Shown here: positions 39,477 to 48,598 of the stretch, one piece after another | Layout: every line of letters starts with the position of its first letter | Position numbering within the stretch: the stretch's first letter is position 1 | Source: Rhodospirillaceae bacterium | Lineage (GTDB): Bacteria; Pseudomonadota; Alphaproteobacteria; SHVZ01 | Direction: 5' to 3' | Assembly: GCA_016792585.1 (NCBI GenBank) | Contig: JAEULB010000058.1 | Location: 1-58,018, forward strand | Length of the DNA: 58,018 nucleotides | Notes under the pieces: model-generated | Told to the model about the DNA's origin: nothing | Databases searched by the model: none | The model's input: the letters and a program-made list of their open reading frames with translations, nothing else | Position numbers and translations under genes: made by a program

Positions 39477-39710
39477 TCAGACGCGCCAGAATGGCTTCCG
39501 GGATTCGCGCACGGCCTCGCCGCGGCCGATCCCGAGGTCCTTCAGCATGTGGTCGGACATTTCCGCCAGCATCCGGCGCTCGCGCGCGCGGCGCTCCCAG
39601 GCGCCAAGCAGGTCGGACAGGTCCTGGAGCACCTGCAGCGGGCTCGAGAGCGACGACCTCGCGGTCGAGCGTAAACGTCGGCCGAAGCCGATCGAGAGAC
39701 GATCAGGCAT
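39477..39710 (-). CDS. DUF1127 domain-containing small protein
   Basis: 77 residues from ATG at 39710 (MPDRLSIGFGRRLRSTARSS). The DUF1127 core is LLGAWERRARERRMLAEMSD then HMLKDLGIGRGEAVRESR, ending KPFWRV. These proteins are basic and can bind RNA. It lies 23 bases after the unrecognised 171-residue protein and 25 before the VOC gene. The second DUF1127 gene is at 38853. Confidence 0.87.
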   Translation of the reverse strand: MPDRLSIGFGRRLRSTARSSLSSPLQVLQDLSDLLGAWERRARERRMLAEMSDHMLKDLGIGRGEAVRESRKPFWRV

Positions 39711-39733
39711 GGTTCTCTCCGTGGTTTGGAAGA

Positions 39734-40249
39734 TCAGATGTCGGCGTCGAAGCGACGGCCGAGATAGAGATCGAGATCGGGGCCTGCGGGATTCGCCAGC
39801 ACGTCCTCGAGCCAGGCGCGGCGCTCGAAGTCGACGATGCCGAGCTCGTAGACGCAGCCGGCGCCCGGCTCGGCGAGCTTCGCCATCTGCTTCGGGTCGT
39901 GCTTGGGTCCGACGAACATCCGCTGATGCAGCTCGTTCACCGAGGCCCACCAGTAGACGATGCCGATCGAGGCGGTCAGCGAGTCATGCACGATGACGAA
40001 GCCGATGCCGGTGCGCTCGTTGCCGGTCGCGTCCTTGGGCAGCACGTCGCGGGCGATGTCCATCGTCGCCTCGATCAGCTCGGGCCGGGCGGTCTGGCCG
40101 AGCAGCGAGATGGCGTAGACCTTCATCCGCCAGCCGCCGATGTCCTGGCGGCGGACGAAGCGGAGATGGCGCGGCCGGTACGGGCGCTGCGCCAGCATCT
40201 CCATGCCCTGGGCAGGGGGAGACTGGGGTCGGGAGGTCGTCGCGGTCAT
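39734..40249 (-). CDS. Unrecognised 171-residue protein, first gene of the WYL-linked set
   Basis: No family recognised. From ATG at 40249, with AAGGAGAC upstream. Residues 1-35 look disordered and basic. Residues about 40-160 form a likely alpha/beta domain (WRMKVYAISLLGQTARPELI; GIGFVIVHDSLTASIGIVYW; CVYELGIVDFERRAWLEDVL) and end DLDLYLGRRFDADI. No signal peptide or membrane segment. It is divergent from the WYL regulator, and the operators at 40291-40365 lie upstream. Confidence 0.75.
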   Translation of the reverse strand: MTATTSRPQSPPAQGMEMLAQRPYRPRHLRFVRRQDIGGWRMKVYAISLLGQTARPELIEATMDIARDVLPKDATGNERTGIGFVIVHDSLTASIGIVYWWASVNELHQRMFVGPKHDPKQMAKLAEPGAGCVYELGIVDFERRAWLEDVLANPAGPDLDLYLGRRFDADI

Positions 40250-40290
40250 CTTCAAGTCTCCTTCGCTGGAGAGCACTCTACGCCCTGCCT

Positions 40291-40310
40291 CCTGACAGCA
40301 TCATGTCAGG
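40291..40310. promoter_or_regulatory. Perfect inverted repeat CCTGACA-GCATCA-TGTCAGG
   Basis: Seven-base perfect arms with a six-base spacer, 42 bases upstream of the leftward gene start at 40249, in the gap shared with the WYL regulator. It has the form of a dimer-binding operator. Confidence 0.6.
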
Positions 40311-40345
40311 TATCTCTGAAAAAATTTCATATTGCTTGGGATTTT

Positions 40346-40365
40346 TGATGATATCTCTGTCATCA
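40346..40365. promoter_or_regulatory. Inverted repeat TGATGA-N8-TCATCA before the WYL regulator
   Basis: Six-base perfect arms around TATCTCTG. The same octamer TATCTCTG also occurs at 40311-40318, right after the first inverted repeat; the two copies are 41 bases apart. The second lies seven bases before ATG at 40373. Confidence 0.55.
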
Positions 40366-40372
40366 TTCGGAA

Positions 40373-41398
40373 ATGACGAGGATCGAAAGGGGCTTCGCCA
40401 TCCTGCTGATCTTGAGCGACGGCCGCCTGGTCACGGCGCCGGATCTCGCGGAGCGTTTCGAGGTCTCGGTCAGGACCATCTACCGCGACATGGAGATGCT
40501 GAGCGCGACCGGCGTCCCGGTCTATGCCGAGCGTGGCGTCGAGGGCGGATTCCGGCTGATGGAGGGATTCTTCCTGCCGCCGGTGTCGTTCGCACGCGAC
40601 GAGGCGGTCGCGGTGCTGATGGGCCTGGCGCTCGCACGCGGGCTTCGGGTGCCGCCGTTCCCCGAGAAACTGGAGAGCGCCGAGCAGAAACTGATCGCGG
40701 TTCTCCCTGAGCGGATGCGAGCGCTCCTGACCGAGACGCGGCGCCTGATTGGATTCGAAGGAAGACCGCTCGATGCCTTCCATCCGGAGGAATCGCCGAA
40801 GGGCGATCCTGATGCAGCACACGCGACCGAGACCCGCGCGGTCGAGACCTTCCTCAAATCCGTGCTCGACGGAACGCAGGTGCGCTTCACCTATCGCTCA
40901 ACATATCGCCGCGGCGACAACGAACCGCCGGTCGAGGCCGAGCCGCAGGGCCTGCTCTGGGACCGCGACCGCTGGTACCTGATCGGCAACAAGATCGGCA
41001 GCACGCGCTCCGGCGGCCAGCGCTTCTGGCGTGCCGACCGCGTCGTCGACATGGAATCGACGACGCTGAAGACGAAGCCCACGCCGAACTTCGACGTGCG
41101 CCGCCATCTCGGCCGGCGCTGGCTCGCCGACGCGATGAAGGCCTGGGCGAAATCATCGCCTGTGCGCATCCGGATGACGTCGGCCCAGGCCGAGCGCCTG
41201 AAGCTCGACTGGTTCTTCGGCTTCGGCCTGTTCGAGAAGAGCGGCGACGAGGTGGTGATGACCTATGGCGAGGTCGACGCCGAGAAGGCGCTGGAGCTGG
41301 TCCGCTGGCTCGGCCCGGGATGCGAGGTGATCGACCCGCCCGAATGGCGCGACCAGATGAAGGACGAGCTCAAGAAGATGCTGGCGGCGTACGCCTAG
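40373..41398 (+). CDS. WYL-domain helix-turn-helix transcriptional regulator (YafY type)
   Basis: 341 residues. The N-terminal winged helix (TRIERGFAILLILSDGRLVT, then SVRTIYRDMEMLSATGVPVY) is followed by a central WYL domain near residues 150-220 (PQGLLWDRDRWYLIGNK) and a C-terminal WCX-like extension (VVMTYGEVDAEKALELVRWL). Such regulators sense ligands or nucleic acid. It is divergent from the 171-residue gene, so control of that leftward set and of itself through 40291-40365 is likely, though not shown. Confidence 0.92.
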   Translation: MTRIERGFAILLILSDGRLVTAPDLAERFEVSVRTIYRDMEMLSATGVPVYAERGVEGGFRLMEGFFLPPVSFARDEAVAVLMGLALARGLRVPPFPEKLESAEQKLIAVLPERMRALLTETRRLIGFEGRPLDAFHPEESPKGDPDAAHATETRAVETFLKSVLDGTQVRFTYRSTYRRGDNEPPVEAEPQGLLWDRDRWYLIGNKIGSTRSGGQRFWRADRVVDMESTTLKTKPTPNFDVRRHLGRRWLADAMKAWAKSSPVRIRMTSAQAERLKLDWFFGFGLFEKSGDEVVMTYGEVDAEKALELVRWLGPGCEVIDPPEWRDQMKDELKKMLAAYA

Positions 41399-41400
41399 CG

Positions 41401-42339
41401 CTACTCCGCCCGCCCCAGCAGCGCCATCAGCTCGCGCCATTCGCGCTTGGAGAGGCCGGAGGCTTCCTGGGTCGTGCTCTTGCCGTCGATCAGGCCTTTC
41501 ACAATGTCCCAGCCCTTCGCCGAGAGGCTCACGCCCTTGAGGCGATACTGCTCGAAGGCCTCGTAGGTCCAGGGGACCCATCGCTTCACGATGTCGAGCA
41601 TCGCCTCCGCATAGACGCGAATCTCGTATTGCGCATGCGGGTCGGCACGGAGCGAGAGGAAGTTGAGCAGGTTCAGCAGATCGGTCTTCCAGTACCACTG
41701 GGTGTAGTAGTTGAGCGTCAGGTTCATCCGAGCCAGCTCGCGCGCGAGGCCCTGGCGCTTGTCGTCGATGACGGCACCGGCGTCGTCGACGTTCATCATC
41801 TTCTGGTAGTGCGCGTAGACCTGCTCGGCGTCGTCCTTGAGCAGCTTCATCACCTCGGCGGCCTCATCGCCTTCGAGCACGTCGCCGCGGCCCTGGCGGT
41901 TGATCTCGGACTGAACGCCGAGCTGCGCCGGCGACGGCATGTAGAACTCGCGGTCGAGGATCGAATATCGGGCCGAGTACTCGTTCACGTTCGCGGTGCG
42001 GTGCCGGATCCACTGGCGCGCAACGAAGATCGGCAGCTTCACGTGCAGCTTGATCTCGCACATCTCGAACGGCGTCGAGTGGCGATGACGCATCAGGTAC
42101 TGGATGAGGCCGCGGTCCTCGCTGACCTTCTTGGTGCCGCGTCCATAGGAGACGCGCGCCGCCTGCACCACCGCCGCGTCGTCGCCCATGTAGTCAATGA
42201 CGCGAAGCAGCCCGTGGTCGAGCACCTCGATCGGCGTGTAGAGGATCTCCTCGAGCGCGGCGACGGTCGGGCGCAGCGTCGGCTGGGTCTGGGAACGGAG
42301 CGCCTCGATCTCGCGCGCCTGCTCAGGCGAAAGGGGCAT
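41401..42339 (-). CDS. thyX: FAD-dependent thymidylate synthase ThyX
   Basis: 312 residues. The ThyX motif [13 protein letters not shown] is at 112-124, matching RHRxxSxNExSxR with Ala in place of the first Ser. [14 protein letters not shown] precedes it. The enzyme makes dTMP using methylene-tetrahydrofolate, FAD and NADPH in a route distinct from ThyA. At about 312 residues it is longer than the minimal form, with a C-terminal extension. It converges with the WYL gene, separated by two bases. Confidence 0.96.
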   Translation of the reverse strand: MPLSPEQAREIEALRSQTQPTLRPTVAALEEILYTPIEVLDHGLLRVIDYMGDDAAVVQAARVSYGRGTKKVSEDRGLIQYLMRHRHSTPFEMCEIKLHVKLPIFVARQWIRHRTANVNEYSARYSILDREFYMPSPAQLGVQSEINRQGRGDVLEGDEAAEVMKLLKDDAEQVYAHYQKMMNVDDAGAVIDDKRQGLARELARMNLTLNYYTQWYWKTDLLNLLNFLSLRADPHAQYEIRVYAEAMLDIVKRWVPWTYEAFEQYRLKGVSLSAKGWDIVKGLIDGKSTTQEASGLSKREWRELMALLGRAE

Positions 42340-42484
42340 CAGCCCGTCCTCGAAAACACTTAAGGGGCGCGGAGAGTAGCGGGCGCCATGCCCCGGCGGT
42401 AGGCCGGCAGGAAACGTCTTTCTTCCAAGGGCTTCCGAAGCCCGAGATTAAGTCCCGCGGCGAAGGCCTGGGCGCCGATTCGCC

Positions 42485-42516
42485 CTGAAAACAGAAACGG
42501 CGCCCGAAGGCGCCGT
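42485..42516 (-). terminator. Intrinsic terminator after the dienelactone hydrolase-like gene
   Basis: On the minus strand ACGGCGCC-TTCG-GGCGCCGT forms an eight-pair stem with a UUCG-type loop, then TTCTGTTTTC. It lies about 30 bases after the stop at 42548. Confidence 0.75.
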
Positions 42517-42547
42517 CCCCGTGGAGACTGGAGGGCCTCCCCCGGCG

Positions 42548-43411
42548 TTACGCCACGCCGCGATCCTTGAAGTAGGCAAGCGCCTTCTCCCAGCCGTCCT
42601 TCGCCTTGTCGGCGCGGTAGGTCGGGCGGAAGTCGGCGTGGAAGCCGTGCGGCGTGTCCGGATAGAGGATGATGTTCGACGGATTGCCCGCCTGGCGAAG
42701 GGCGGCGCGCATCTTGTCGACCGTGTCGTTCGGAATGCCGCCGTCGGCGCCGCCGTAGAGGCCGAGCACCGGGATCTTCAGCTGCTCGACGATGTCGATC
42801 GGGTTCTTCGGCTGGAGCTCGGTCGCCGGGCGCGCCAGCGGCCCGTACCAGGCGACGGCGCCGCGCACGCGCGGGTTATGCGCGGCGTACATCCAGGTCA
42901 TGCGGCCGCCCCAGCAGAAGCCGGTGACGCCAAGGCGAGCGAGGTCGCCCTTGCCGGTGGCACCGGCCCAGGCGGCCGTCGAATCGAGGTCGGTATAGAC
43001 CTGCGCGTCCGGCACCTTCGAGACGATGGCGAGGATCGCCTGGATGTCCGGCGCCTTGGTGGTGTCGCCCTGGCGGCCATGCAGATCGGGGGCGACGGCA
43101 AGGTAGCCCGCCTTGGCGAAGCGGCGGCAGACGTCCTTGATGTGCTCGTGCACGCCGAAGATTTCCTGGATCACGACGACGATCGGGAACGGCCCACCGG
43201 TACCCGGCATCGCGTAGTAGCCGTAGATGGCGCCGTTCGGTGTCGGAATCGAGGCGTCGCCGGCCATCAGGCCGTTGGCGTCGGTGGTGATGACGGTCTG
43301 CGCCTGGATCGGCTGGGCCGCGAGCGCGAAGCCGGCGCCGACCGTGGTGGCGGCAACGAAGCCACGGCGCGACACGTGGGTCTTGGGATAAAGGCTCTTG
43401 ATGTCGTCCAT
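42548..43411 (-). CDS. Dienelactone hydrolase-family protein, Tat-type signal
   Basis: 287 residues. The Tat-like signal is SRRGFVAATTVGAGFALAAQ. The catalytic triad is Cys166 (GFCWGG), Asp223 (GGADGG) and His255 (TPHGFH), and Glu83 is in IQEIFG, all as in dienelactone hydrolase. Export is unusual for a classical cytoplasmic dienelactone hydrolase, though exported relatives occur. Preceded by GGAGGATCG ahead of ATG at 43411. Substrate unknown. Confidence 0.9.
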   Translation of the reverse strand: MDDIKSLYPKTHVSRRGFVAATTVGAGFALAAQPIQAQTVITTDANGLMAGDASIPTPNGAIYGYYAMPGTGGPFPIVVVIQEIFGVHEHIKDVCRRFAKAGYLAVAPDLHGRQGDTTKAPDIQAILAIVSKVPDAQVYTDLDSTAAWAGATGKGDLARLGVTGFCWGGRMTWMYAAHNPRVRGAVAWYGPLARPATELQPKNPIDIVEQLKIPVLGLYGGADGGIPNDTVDKMRAALRQAGNPSNIILYPDTPHGFHADFRPTYRADKAKDGWEKALAYFKDRGVA

Positions 43412-43521
43412 GACTTCGATCCTCCTCGGATTTCTTTAGATTGGACGCCCCCTATGGGTCGGGGATTGTGGCCGGGCGTCCACGCTGCCGCAAGCGCGAT
43501 CCGGTCGCGTTCACGCGATTG

Positions 43522-45915
43522 CTAGGGTACCGTGCGGATCAAGCGCGCGGCGGGAAACAGCACGGTCGCGACGGTTCCCTCGCCCGGCTTGCTGTCGATC
43601 CCGAAGGTGCCGCCGTGGAGGTCGACCAAGGCCGCCACGATGGCCAGGCCGAGTCCGGTTCCGGCCTGCGCCGCGTCGTCGTCGCGACGGACCTGAGAGT
43701 AGGCCCTGGTGATCTTCGGCAGATCGACGACCGCGATGCCGACGCCGGTGTCGCGCACCGCAAGCCGCGCTCGCTTGAGGCTGTCGATGCCGATCTCGAT
43801 CTCGATCGAGCCGCCCGGAGGCGTGAACTTGATCGCGTTGGCGACCAGGTTGAGGAGTATCTGGCGAACGGCACGCGCGTCCGCGGTCACCTGCACGCGA
43901 TCCAGCGCGAAGACCGTGAGCTTGAGGTTCTTGGCGTCCGTCTGCTGGGAGAGAAGGCTGGCCACTTCCTGGGATGCCTCCCGCAGGCTGACGACCTGCT
44001 CGGCCAGCTGGAAGCCGCCCTCGTCGATCTTCGACAGGTCGAGGATGTCGGTGACGAGCGCGAGCAGGTGCTTGGCGCTGGCATGGATGTCGCCGACATA
44101 GCGTGCGTAGCGGTCCGGCTTGATCGGCCCGAACGCCTCCCCGACCATCAGCTCGGTGAAGCCGAGCATGGCGTTGAGGGGGGTCCTCAGCTCATGGCTC
44201 ATGCGGGCGAGGAACATCGACTTGACGTGGTTGGCGCGCTCGGCCTCGGCCTTGGCCTTGTCGAGGTCCCGGGCGAGCAGCTCGAGCCGAGCCGTCTGCC
44301 AGCGCCGCTCGGAGAGGTCCGTGAGCGAACCCGCGAGCCGACGCCGACCGTCGAAGGCGACACCGCGGATCAGCCTCCAGGATTCAGGATGTTCGACCAG
44401 CCGGAATTCCTCGTGGATCTGGGCGACCTCGCCGGCGAGGTGCCGGGCGATGGCGTGCTCGAGCCTCAGCCGATCGTCGGTATAGATGAGGCCGAGAAAG
44501 GCGCTTGCCTCGGTTATCTCCTCGCCAGGGTCGAAGCCCATCAGCTCCGCCATCCTGGGCGAGGCATAGAATGAATCGTCGACCAGGTTCCAGTCCCAGA
44601 TGCCGTCGCGGCTGCCTGCGGCCGCGAGCCGATAACGCTCCTGCTGGGCGGCGAGCGCCAGATCGGCCGCTCTTCTCGCCCGCTCGACCACCACATAGCA
44701 GGCGGTCCCGACCACTGCCGCCTCGATCGCGATCGCCAGCACGGGGTGCAGAAGGTTGAGCCAGACGCCCCAGATCTCGAAGGCGGCGTAGTTGCCGACG
44801 AGGGTCGAGGCGAGCAGAGCCAGGATCGCGATCGCGGCCCGGCTCGGCTGAAGGCGCCCGGCGGCGAGCGCGGCCAGCCCGCCGACGACCAGGATGACCG
44901 CGATGTCGACCGTCGACGCCCATGGCGGCCGGACGACATAGCGCTGGCTCAAGATGTTGTCGATGATGGTGGCGTAACGCTCGACACCGGTCAGACGCTC
45001 GCCGAAGGGGGAGCGGTGGAAGTCCCTGATGCCGATCGCCGAGCCGCCGATCAGCACGATCTTGTCCTTGAAAGTTCCAGGCGGCGTACGGCCGTTGATC
45101 AGGTCGACGAAGGAATAGGTCGGCACGATGCCGGGTGGGCCGAGAAAGTTGACCAGCATCCGGTTCGCCCGGTCGAGGGGGAGCACCCGATCGCCGAGCC
45201 AAAGCTCGCGACCCGAGAAGATCGTCAGCTCGCTCCACGATACGCCCAGATAGGCGGCCGTGGCGGAAATCGGAAGGGACGGGAATATCGCCGAGCCGTA
45301 GGCGAGCGCCGCGAGCTCGTGCCGGAGCCCGCCGTCGGTGTCGTGCAGGATGGTGACGTGACCGGAGTGGGACGCCGCGGCCGCGATCTCGGGAACGGTC
45401 GCGAGATATCCGTCGATCGGGAGGGAGACCTCCGTCGTGTCGACGGAGAAGACCCGGCGAAAGGCGTGCCGGACCATATGGCCCGGCATCGGACCGCCGA
45501 CGCCTTCGCTGCGGTCGCGGACCAGAGCGAAAGGGATCACCGTGGCGGTCTCTCCGGCACGCGCAAGGGCGCGGGCCACCGCTCGATCGGCCTCCTCGGG
45601 GCCGGGCTCGACCATCAGCACGTCGAGCCCGATCACGCGCGCACCGTCGGCGGCAAGCCGGTCGATGGCGCGCGCGTACCATTCACGGTCGATCGGCAGG
45701 CGGCCGAGCTCGAGGAGCGTGCGGTCGTCGAGCAGAACGATCGCGGTCTCGTCGCCCGGCTTTATTGGCCCTCGCAGGCGGAAGCGATGATCGAGCGCCT
45801 CCGCCTCGATATTCCTCAGCAACACCACCGCGTCGCTGACGAGATAGGCCGCCAATACCGCAACCAACGCGAACGCCGCGGCGAACCAGGCCCGCCTAGG
45901 TCTGGCGTTGGCCAT
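43522..45915 (-). CDS. CHASE2-domain hybrid-type sensor histidine kinase with PAS
   Basis: 797 residues. N-terminal TM (WFAAAFALVAVLAAYLVSDA), extracytoplasmic CHASE2 domain about 30-330 (AIVLLDDRTLLELGRLPIDR; VLIGGSAIGIRDF), three membrane helices about 335-410, a PAS domain (RDGIWDWNLVDDSFYASPRM), HisKA with the phospho-accepting His near 570 (MSHELRTPLNAML), and an HATPase domain to the end (ILLNLVANAIKF; DTGVGI; GTGLGLAIV). No receiver domain is seen. It follows the FecR gene by 24 bases, a common CHASE2 pairing. Confidence 0.93.
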   Translation of the reverse strand: MANARPRRAWFAAAFALVAVLAAYLVSDAVVLLRNIEAEALDHRFRLRGPIKPGDETAIVLLDDRTLLELGRLPIDREWYARAIDRLAADGARVIGLDVLMVEPGPEEADRAVARALARAGETATVIPFALVRDRSEGVGGPMPGHMVRHAFRRVFSVDTTEVSLPIDGYLATVPEIAAAASHSGHVTILHDTDGGLRHELAALAYGSAIFPSLPISATAAYLGVSWSELTIFSGRELWLGDRVLPLDRANRMLVNFLGPPGIVPTYSFVDLINGRTPPGTFKDKIVLIGGSAIGIRDFHRSPFGERLTGVERYATIIDNILSQRYVVRPPWASTVDIAVILVVGGLAALAAGRLQPSRAAIAILALLASTLVGNYAAFEIWGVWLNLLHPVLAIAIEAAVVGTACYVVVERARRAADLALAAQQERYRLAAAGSRDGIWDWNLVDDSFYASPRMAELMGFDPGEEITEASAFLGLIYTDDRLRLEHAIARHLAGEVAQIHEEFRLVEHPESWRLIRGVAFDGRRRLAGSLTDLSERRWQTARLELLARDLDKAKAEAERANHVKSMFLARMSHELRTPLNAMLGFTELMVGEAFGPIKPDRYARYVGDIHASAKHLLALVTDILDLSKIDEGGFQLAEQVVSLREASQEVASLLSQQTDAKNLKLTVFALDRVQVTADARAVRQILLNLVANAIKFTPPGGSIEIEIGIDSLKRARLAVRDTGVGIAVVDLPKITRAYSQVRRDDDAAQAGTGLGLAIVAALVDLHGGTFGIDSKPGEGTVATVLFPAARLIRTVP

Positions 45916-45939
45916 CCGCCGTCTTCTGCCGGCTCACGC

Positions 45940-46569
45940 TCACTCGACGGTGGTCCGCTCCGTGAAGCTGCGGATCCGAGGCGGACCCCATTTGACCGGG
46001 CCGATCGGCGCCGCGTCGACGCGGACGTCGGTACCGTCGCCCGGCGTCAGCACCACCTCGGTACGAACCGCCGGATTGAGGTTGCGCACGGCCACCGCGC
46101 CCTCGCCGACGAAGACCTCGGTCAGGTCGGCCCGTGCCGCCAGCATCCAGTCGGTCGAACGCACCGCGGCGACCGCCGTCGGCGTGCGCACCGCAAAGAC
46201 CGAATCGCCGGTGAGCGGCGAGACGACGGCGCGGAAGATGCCGTTCAGCATCTCGAAGATCGCGGTCCGGTTGTTCCCCTGCTGCGTGTAGGTGTGGACG
46301 GTGATGAGCGAGTTCTCGCCGAGCGACATGGTCGCGCCGTCGGTGAAGCGAAGTTTGACGCCGCTGGCTGTCGGCGCGTGAATCTGGTCGCCTTGGAGAA
46401 CGGCGCCACCGAGAGCGGCCGACTGGGTCCTGCCGCCGCTGGTGATGAATGCCACTCCCTTGATCGCCACAACCTCGGCGACCCGGGTCTGGGCAAAACC
46501 GTCCCCGATGCTGCCGAACAGCGCCGCGAGAACGGCGATAACTGGCAGAAAACGCAAGTATATCTTCAT
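45940..46569 (-). CDS. FecR-domain secreted protein
   Basis: 209 residues with a signal peptide (LRFLPVIAVLAALFGSIGDG FAQ). The FecR-type domain follows: GGAVLQGDQIHAPTASGVKL, SLGENSLITVHTYTQ, and FAVRTPTAVAAVRSTDWMLA. Because it has a cleavable signal and no membrane anchor, it is probably periplasmic and may present a signal to the CHASE2 kinase encoded next to it. The link is inference from gene order. Confidence 0.88.
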   Translation of the reverse strand: MKIYLRFLPVIAVLAALFGSIGDGFAQTRVAEVVAIKGVAFITSGGRTQSAALGGAVLQGDQIHAPTASGVKLRFTDGATMSLGENSLITVHTYTQQGNNRTAIFEMLNGIFRAVVSPLTGDSVFAVRTPTAVAAVRSTDWMLAARADLTEVFVGEGAVAVRNLNPAVRTEVVLTPGDGTDVRVDAAPIGPVKWGPPRIRSFTERTTVE

Positions 46570-46647
46570 GTTATCCCCCCTGTTTGGATGCCGCTTTGCA
46601 CCCCGCGCAATGCATCCCGGGAGGAGACTGCCTCAAATTTCAGCAAA

Positions 46648-46677
46648 ATTATATATGTATATTCGTTTTGATGTTGA
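46648..46677 (-). promoter_or_regulatory. Sigma-70-type promoter of the FecR / CHASE2 operon
   Basis: On the minus strand, TATAAT (46653-46648) with TCAACA 18 bases upstream (46677-46672). It is in an AT-rich stretch unlike its surroundings, about 80 bases upstream of the FecR ATG at 46569, between cobT and the FecR gene. The -10 match is exact and the -35 matches 4 of 6. Confidence 0.55.
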
Positions 46678-46692
46678 CGGCCAGAACCCCGT

Positions 46693-48582
46693 CTAGCGCT
46701 TTGCGCCGCTCCGCCGGTGGGAGCGCTTGGCCGCCACCGGCGTGCGCTGGTCCTGTTCGTCGAAGAGCTCGGCCAGCTTCTCCATCATTGTGCCGCCGAG
46801 TTGCTCGGCGTCCACGATGGTGACGGCGCGGCGGTAGTAGCGGGTCACGTCGTGGCCGATGCCGATCGCCACCAGCTCGACCGGCGAGCGGGTCTCGACC
46901 TCCTGGATCACCTCGCGGAGGTGGCGCTCCAGGTAGTTGCCGGGATTGACCGACAGCGTGGAATCGTCGACCGGCGCGCCGTCGGAGATCACCATCAGGA
47001 TGCGGCGCTGCTCGGTCCTGGCCATCAGGCGGTTATGCGCCCAGAGCAGCGCCTCGCCGTCGATGTTCTCCTTCAGGATGCCTTCGCGCAGCATGAGGCC
47101 GAGGCTCTTGCGCGCGCGCCGCCAGGGCGCGTCGGCGGACTTGTAGATGATGTGGCGGAGGTCGTTGAGGCGGCCCGGATTCGCCGGCTTGCCGGATGCG
47201 ATCCAGCGCTCGCGCGACTGGCCGCCCTTCCACGCCCGCGTGGTGAATCCCAGGATCTCGACCTTGACGCCGCAGCGTTCCAGCGTGCGCGCCAGGATGT
47301 CGGCACTCATCGCCGCGATCGTGATCGGCCGGCCACGCATGGATCCTGAGTTGTCGATCAGCAGCGTGACGACGGTGTCGCGGAATTCGGTGTCGAGCTC
47401 GACCTTGTAGGAGAGCGCATGCGTCGGGTTGACGACGACGCGCGCGAGACGGCCGGCGTCGAGCAGGCCTTCCTCGAGGTCGAACTGCCAGGAGCGGTTC
47501 TGCTTCGCCATCAGGCGGCGCTGAAGGCGGTTGGCGAGCTTGCCGATCACACCCTGCAGGTGCGAGAGCTGCTGGTCGAGGAGCTGGCGGAGCCGCGACA
47601 GCTCGTCCGGATCGCAGAGGCCGTCGGCGACCACGACCTCGTCGAACTCGGCGGTGAACGGCTTGTAGAGCTCGAGGTCGCTCGGGGCGTTGCGGCCGTG
47701 CATCTGCGGCATGCCGGGATTGCCCGGCTGCTCGTCGCCCATGCCGGGCTGCATCTCGCCGTCGGCCTCTTCGGCCCCGTCCTCGCCGTCCTCGGCCGGC
47801 TGCATGTCCGGCGCCATGGTCTGCGAGGCATCCGAGTCGGAGGCGCCGCGCTGGCCCGCTTCCGAGTTCGGGTCCTGGGCGTCGGAATCCTCGCCGCCCT
47901 CCTCCTCGTTCGGATCGTCCTCGAGCTCCGCCTCCTCGGCGGATTCGAGGTCGAGGTCCTGGATCAGCTGGCGGACCCAGTGCTGGAACTTCTCCTGGTC
48001 CTCGACCGAGCGGTTCATCTCGCGGAAGTCGGCGCCGCAGCGCGATTCGATGAACGGACGCCAGAGATCGACGACGTGACGCGCGGAGGCCGGCGGACGG
48101 ACGCCGGTCAGCGCCTCGCGGGTCATCAGGCGGACGACCTCGACCAAGGTCGCATCCGAGCGCTCGGTGATCCGCTCGAAGCCCTTCTTGCGATAGCGCT
48201 GCTCGAGCGCCGCGGTCAGGTTCTCCTGAACCCCGGCCATGCGGTTCGAGCCGATCGACTCGCAGCGGGTCTGCTCCACCGCCTCGTAGATCGAGCGCGC
48301 CATCTGGCCCTGCGGCATGCGCTTGGCGTGGAGCTGGCGGTTGTGATGGCGGACCTTGAGCGCGATCGAGTCGGCCTCGCCGCGGACGTGGGCCACCTCG
48401 GTCGAGGTGAGGTTGCGGGTCGGCTGCGGCACGCGGGCGCGATTGCCCGAGAGCCCCGGCGGCTCGGCGCCGAAGGCGACTTCGAGGTCGTCGCGATGCG
48501 ACATCGCGCGAAGCGTCGCGGCGGTCGACTGCTTGAAGGTCTCGACCGCCGCCTCGTCGGCGTTGCGGTTCGGCGCGCTCAT
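46693..48582 (-). CDS. cobT: Cobaltochelatase CobT subunit
   Basis: 629 residues. A helical N-terminus is followed by a very acidic central region ([19 protein letters not shown] near 220) and a C-terminal von Willebrand A domain ([20 protein letters not shown]) with the MIDAS DxSxS residues in DNSGS. CobT acts with CobS as the AAA+/VWA chaperone pair that drives cobalt insertion by CobN. cobN is not in the window, so the pair may be a relative that serves another substrate. It starts 17 bases after cobS. Confidence 0.93.
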   Translation of the reverse strand: MSAPNRNADEAAVETFKQSTAATLRAMSHRDDLEVAFGAEPPGLSGNRARVPQPTRNLTSTEVAHVRGEADSIALKVRHHNRQLHAKRMPQGQMARSIYEAVEQTRCESIGSNRMAGVQENLTAALEQRYRKKGFERITERSDATLVEVVRLMTREALTGVRPPASARHVVDLWRPFIESRCGADFREMNRSVEDQEKFQHWVRQLIQDLDLESAEEAELEDDPNEEEGGEDSDAQDPNSEAGQRGASDSDASQTMAPDMQPAEDGEDGAEEADGEMQPGMGDEQPGNPGMPQMHGRNAPSDLELYKPFTAEFDEVVVADGLCDPDELSRLRQLLDQQLSHLQGVIGKLANRLQRRLMAKQNRSWQFDLEEGLLDAGRLARVVVNPTHALSYKVELDTEFRDTVVTLLIDNSGSMRGRPITIAAMSADILARTLERCGVKVEILGFTTRAWKGGQSRERWIASGKPANPGRLNDLRHIIYKSADAPWRRARKSLGLMLREGILKENIDGEALLWAHNRLMARTEQRRILMVISDGAPVDDSTLSVNPGNYLERHLREVIQEVETRSPVELVAIGIGHDVTRYYRRAVTIVDAEQLGGTMMEKLAELFDEQDQRTPVAAKRSHRRSGAKR

Positions 48583-48598
48583 CGACGTCTCTTACCTC

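Noticed and set aside
42340..42547. GGGCTTC-C-GAAGCCC stem upstream of thyX as a terminator or leader element
   Set aside because: No T-tract in either direction and no clear conserved structure; only the nearer stem at 42485-42516 has terminator features.
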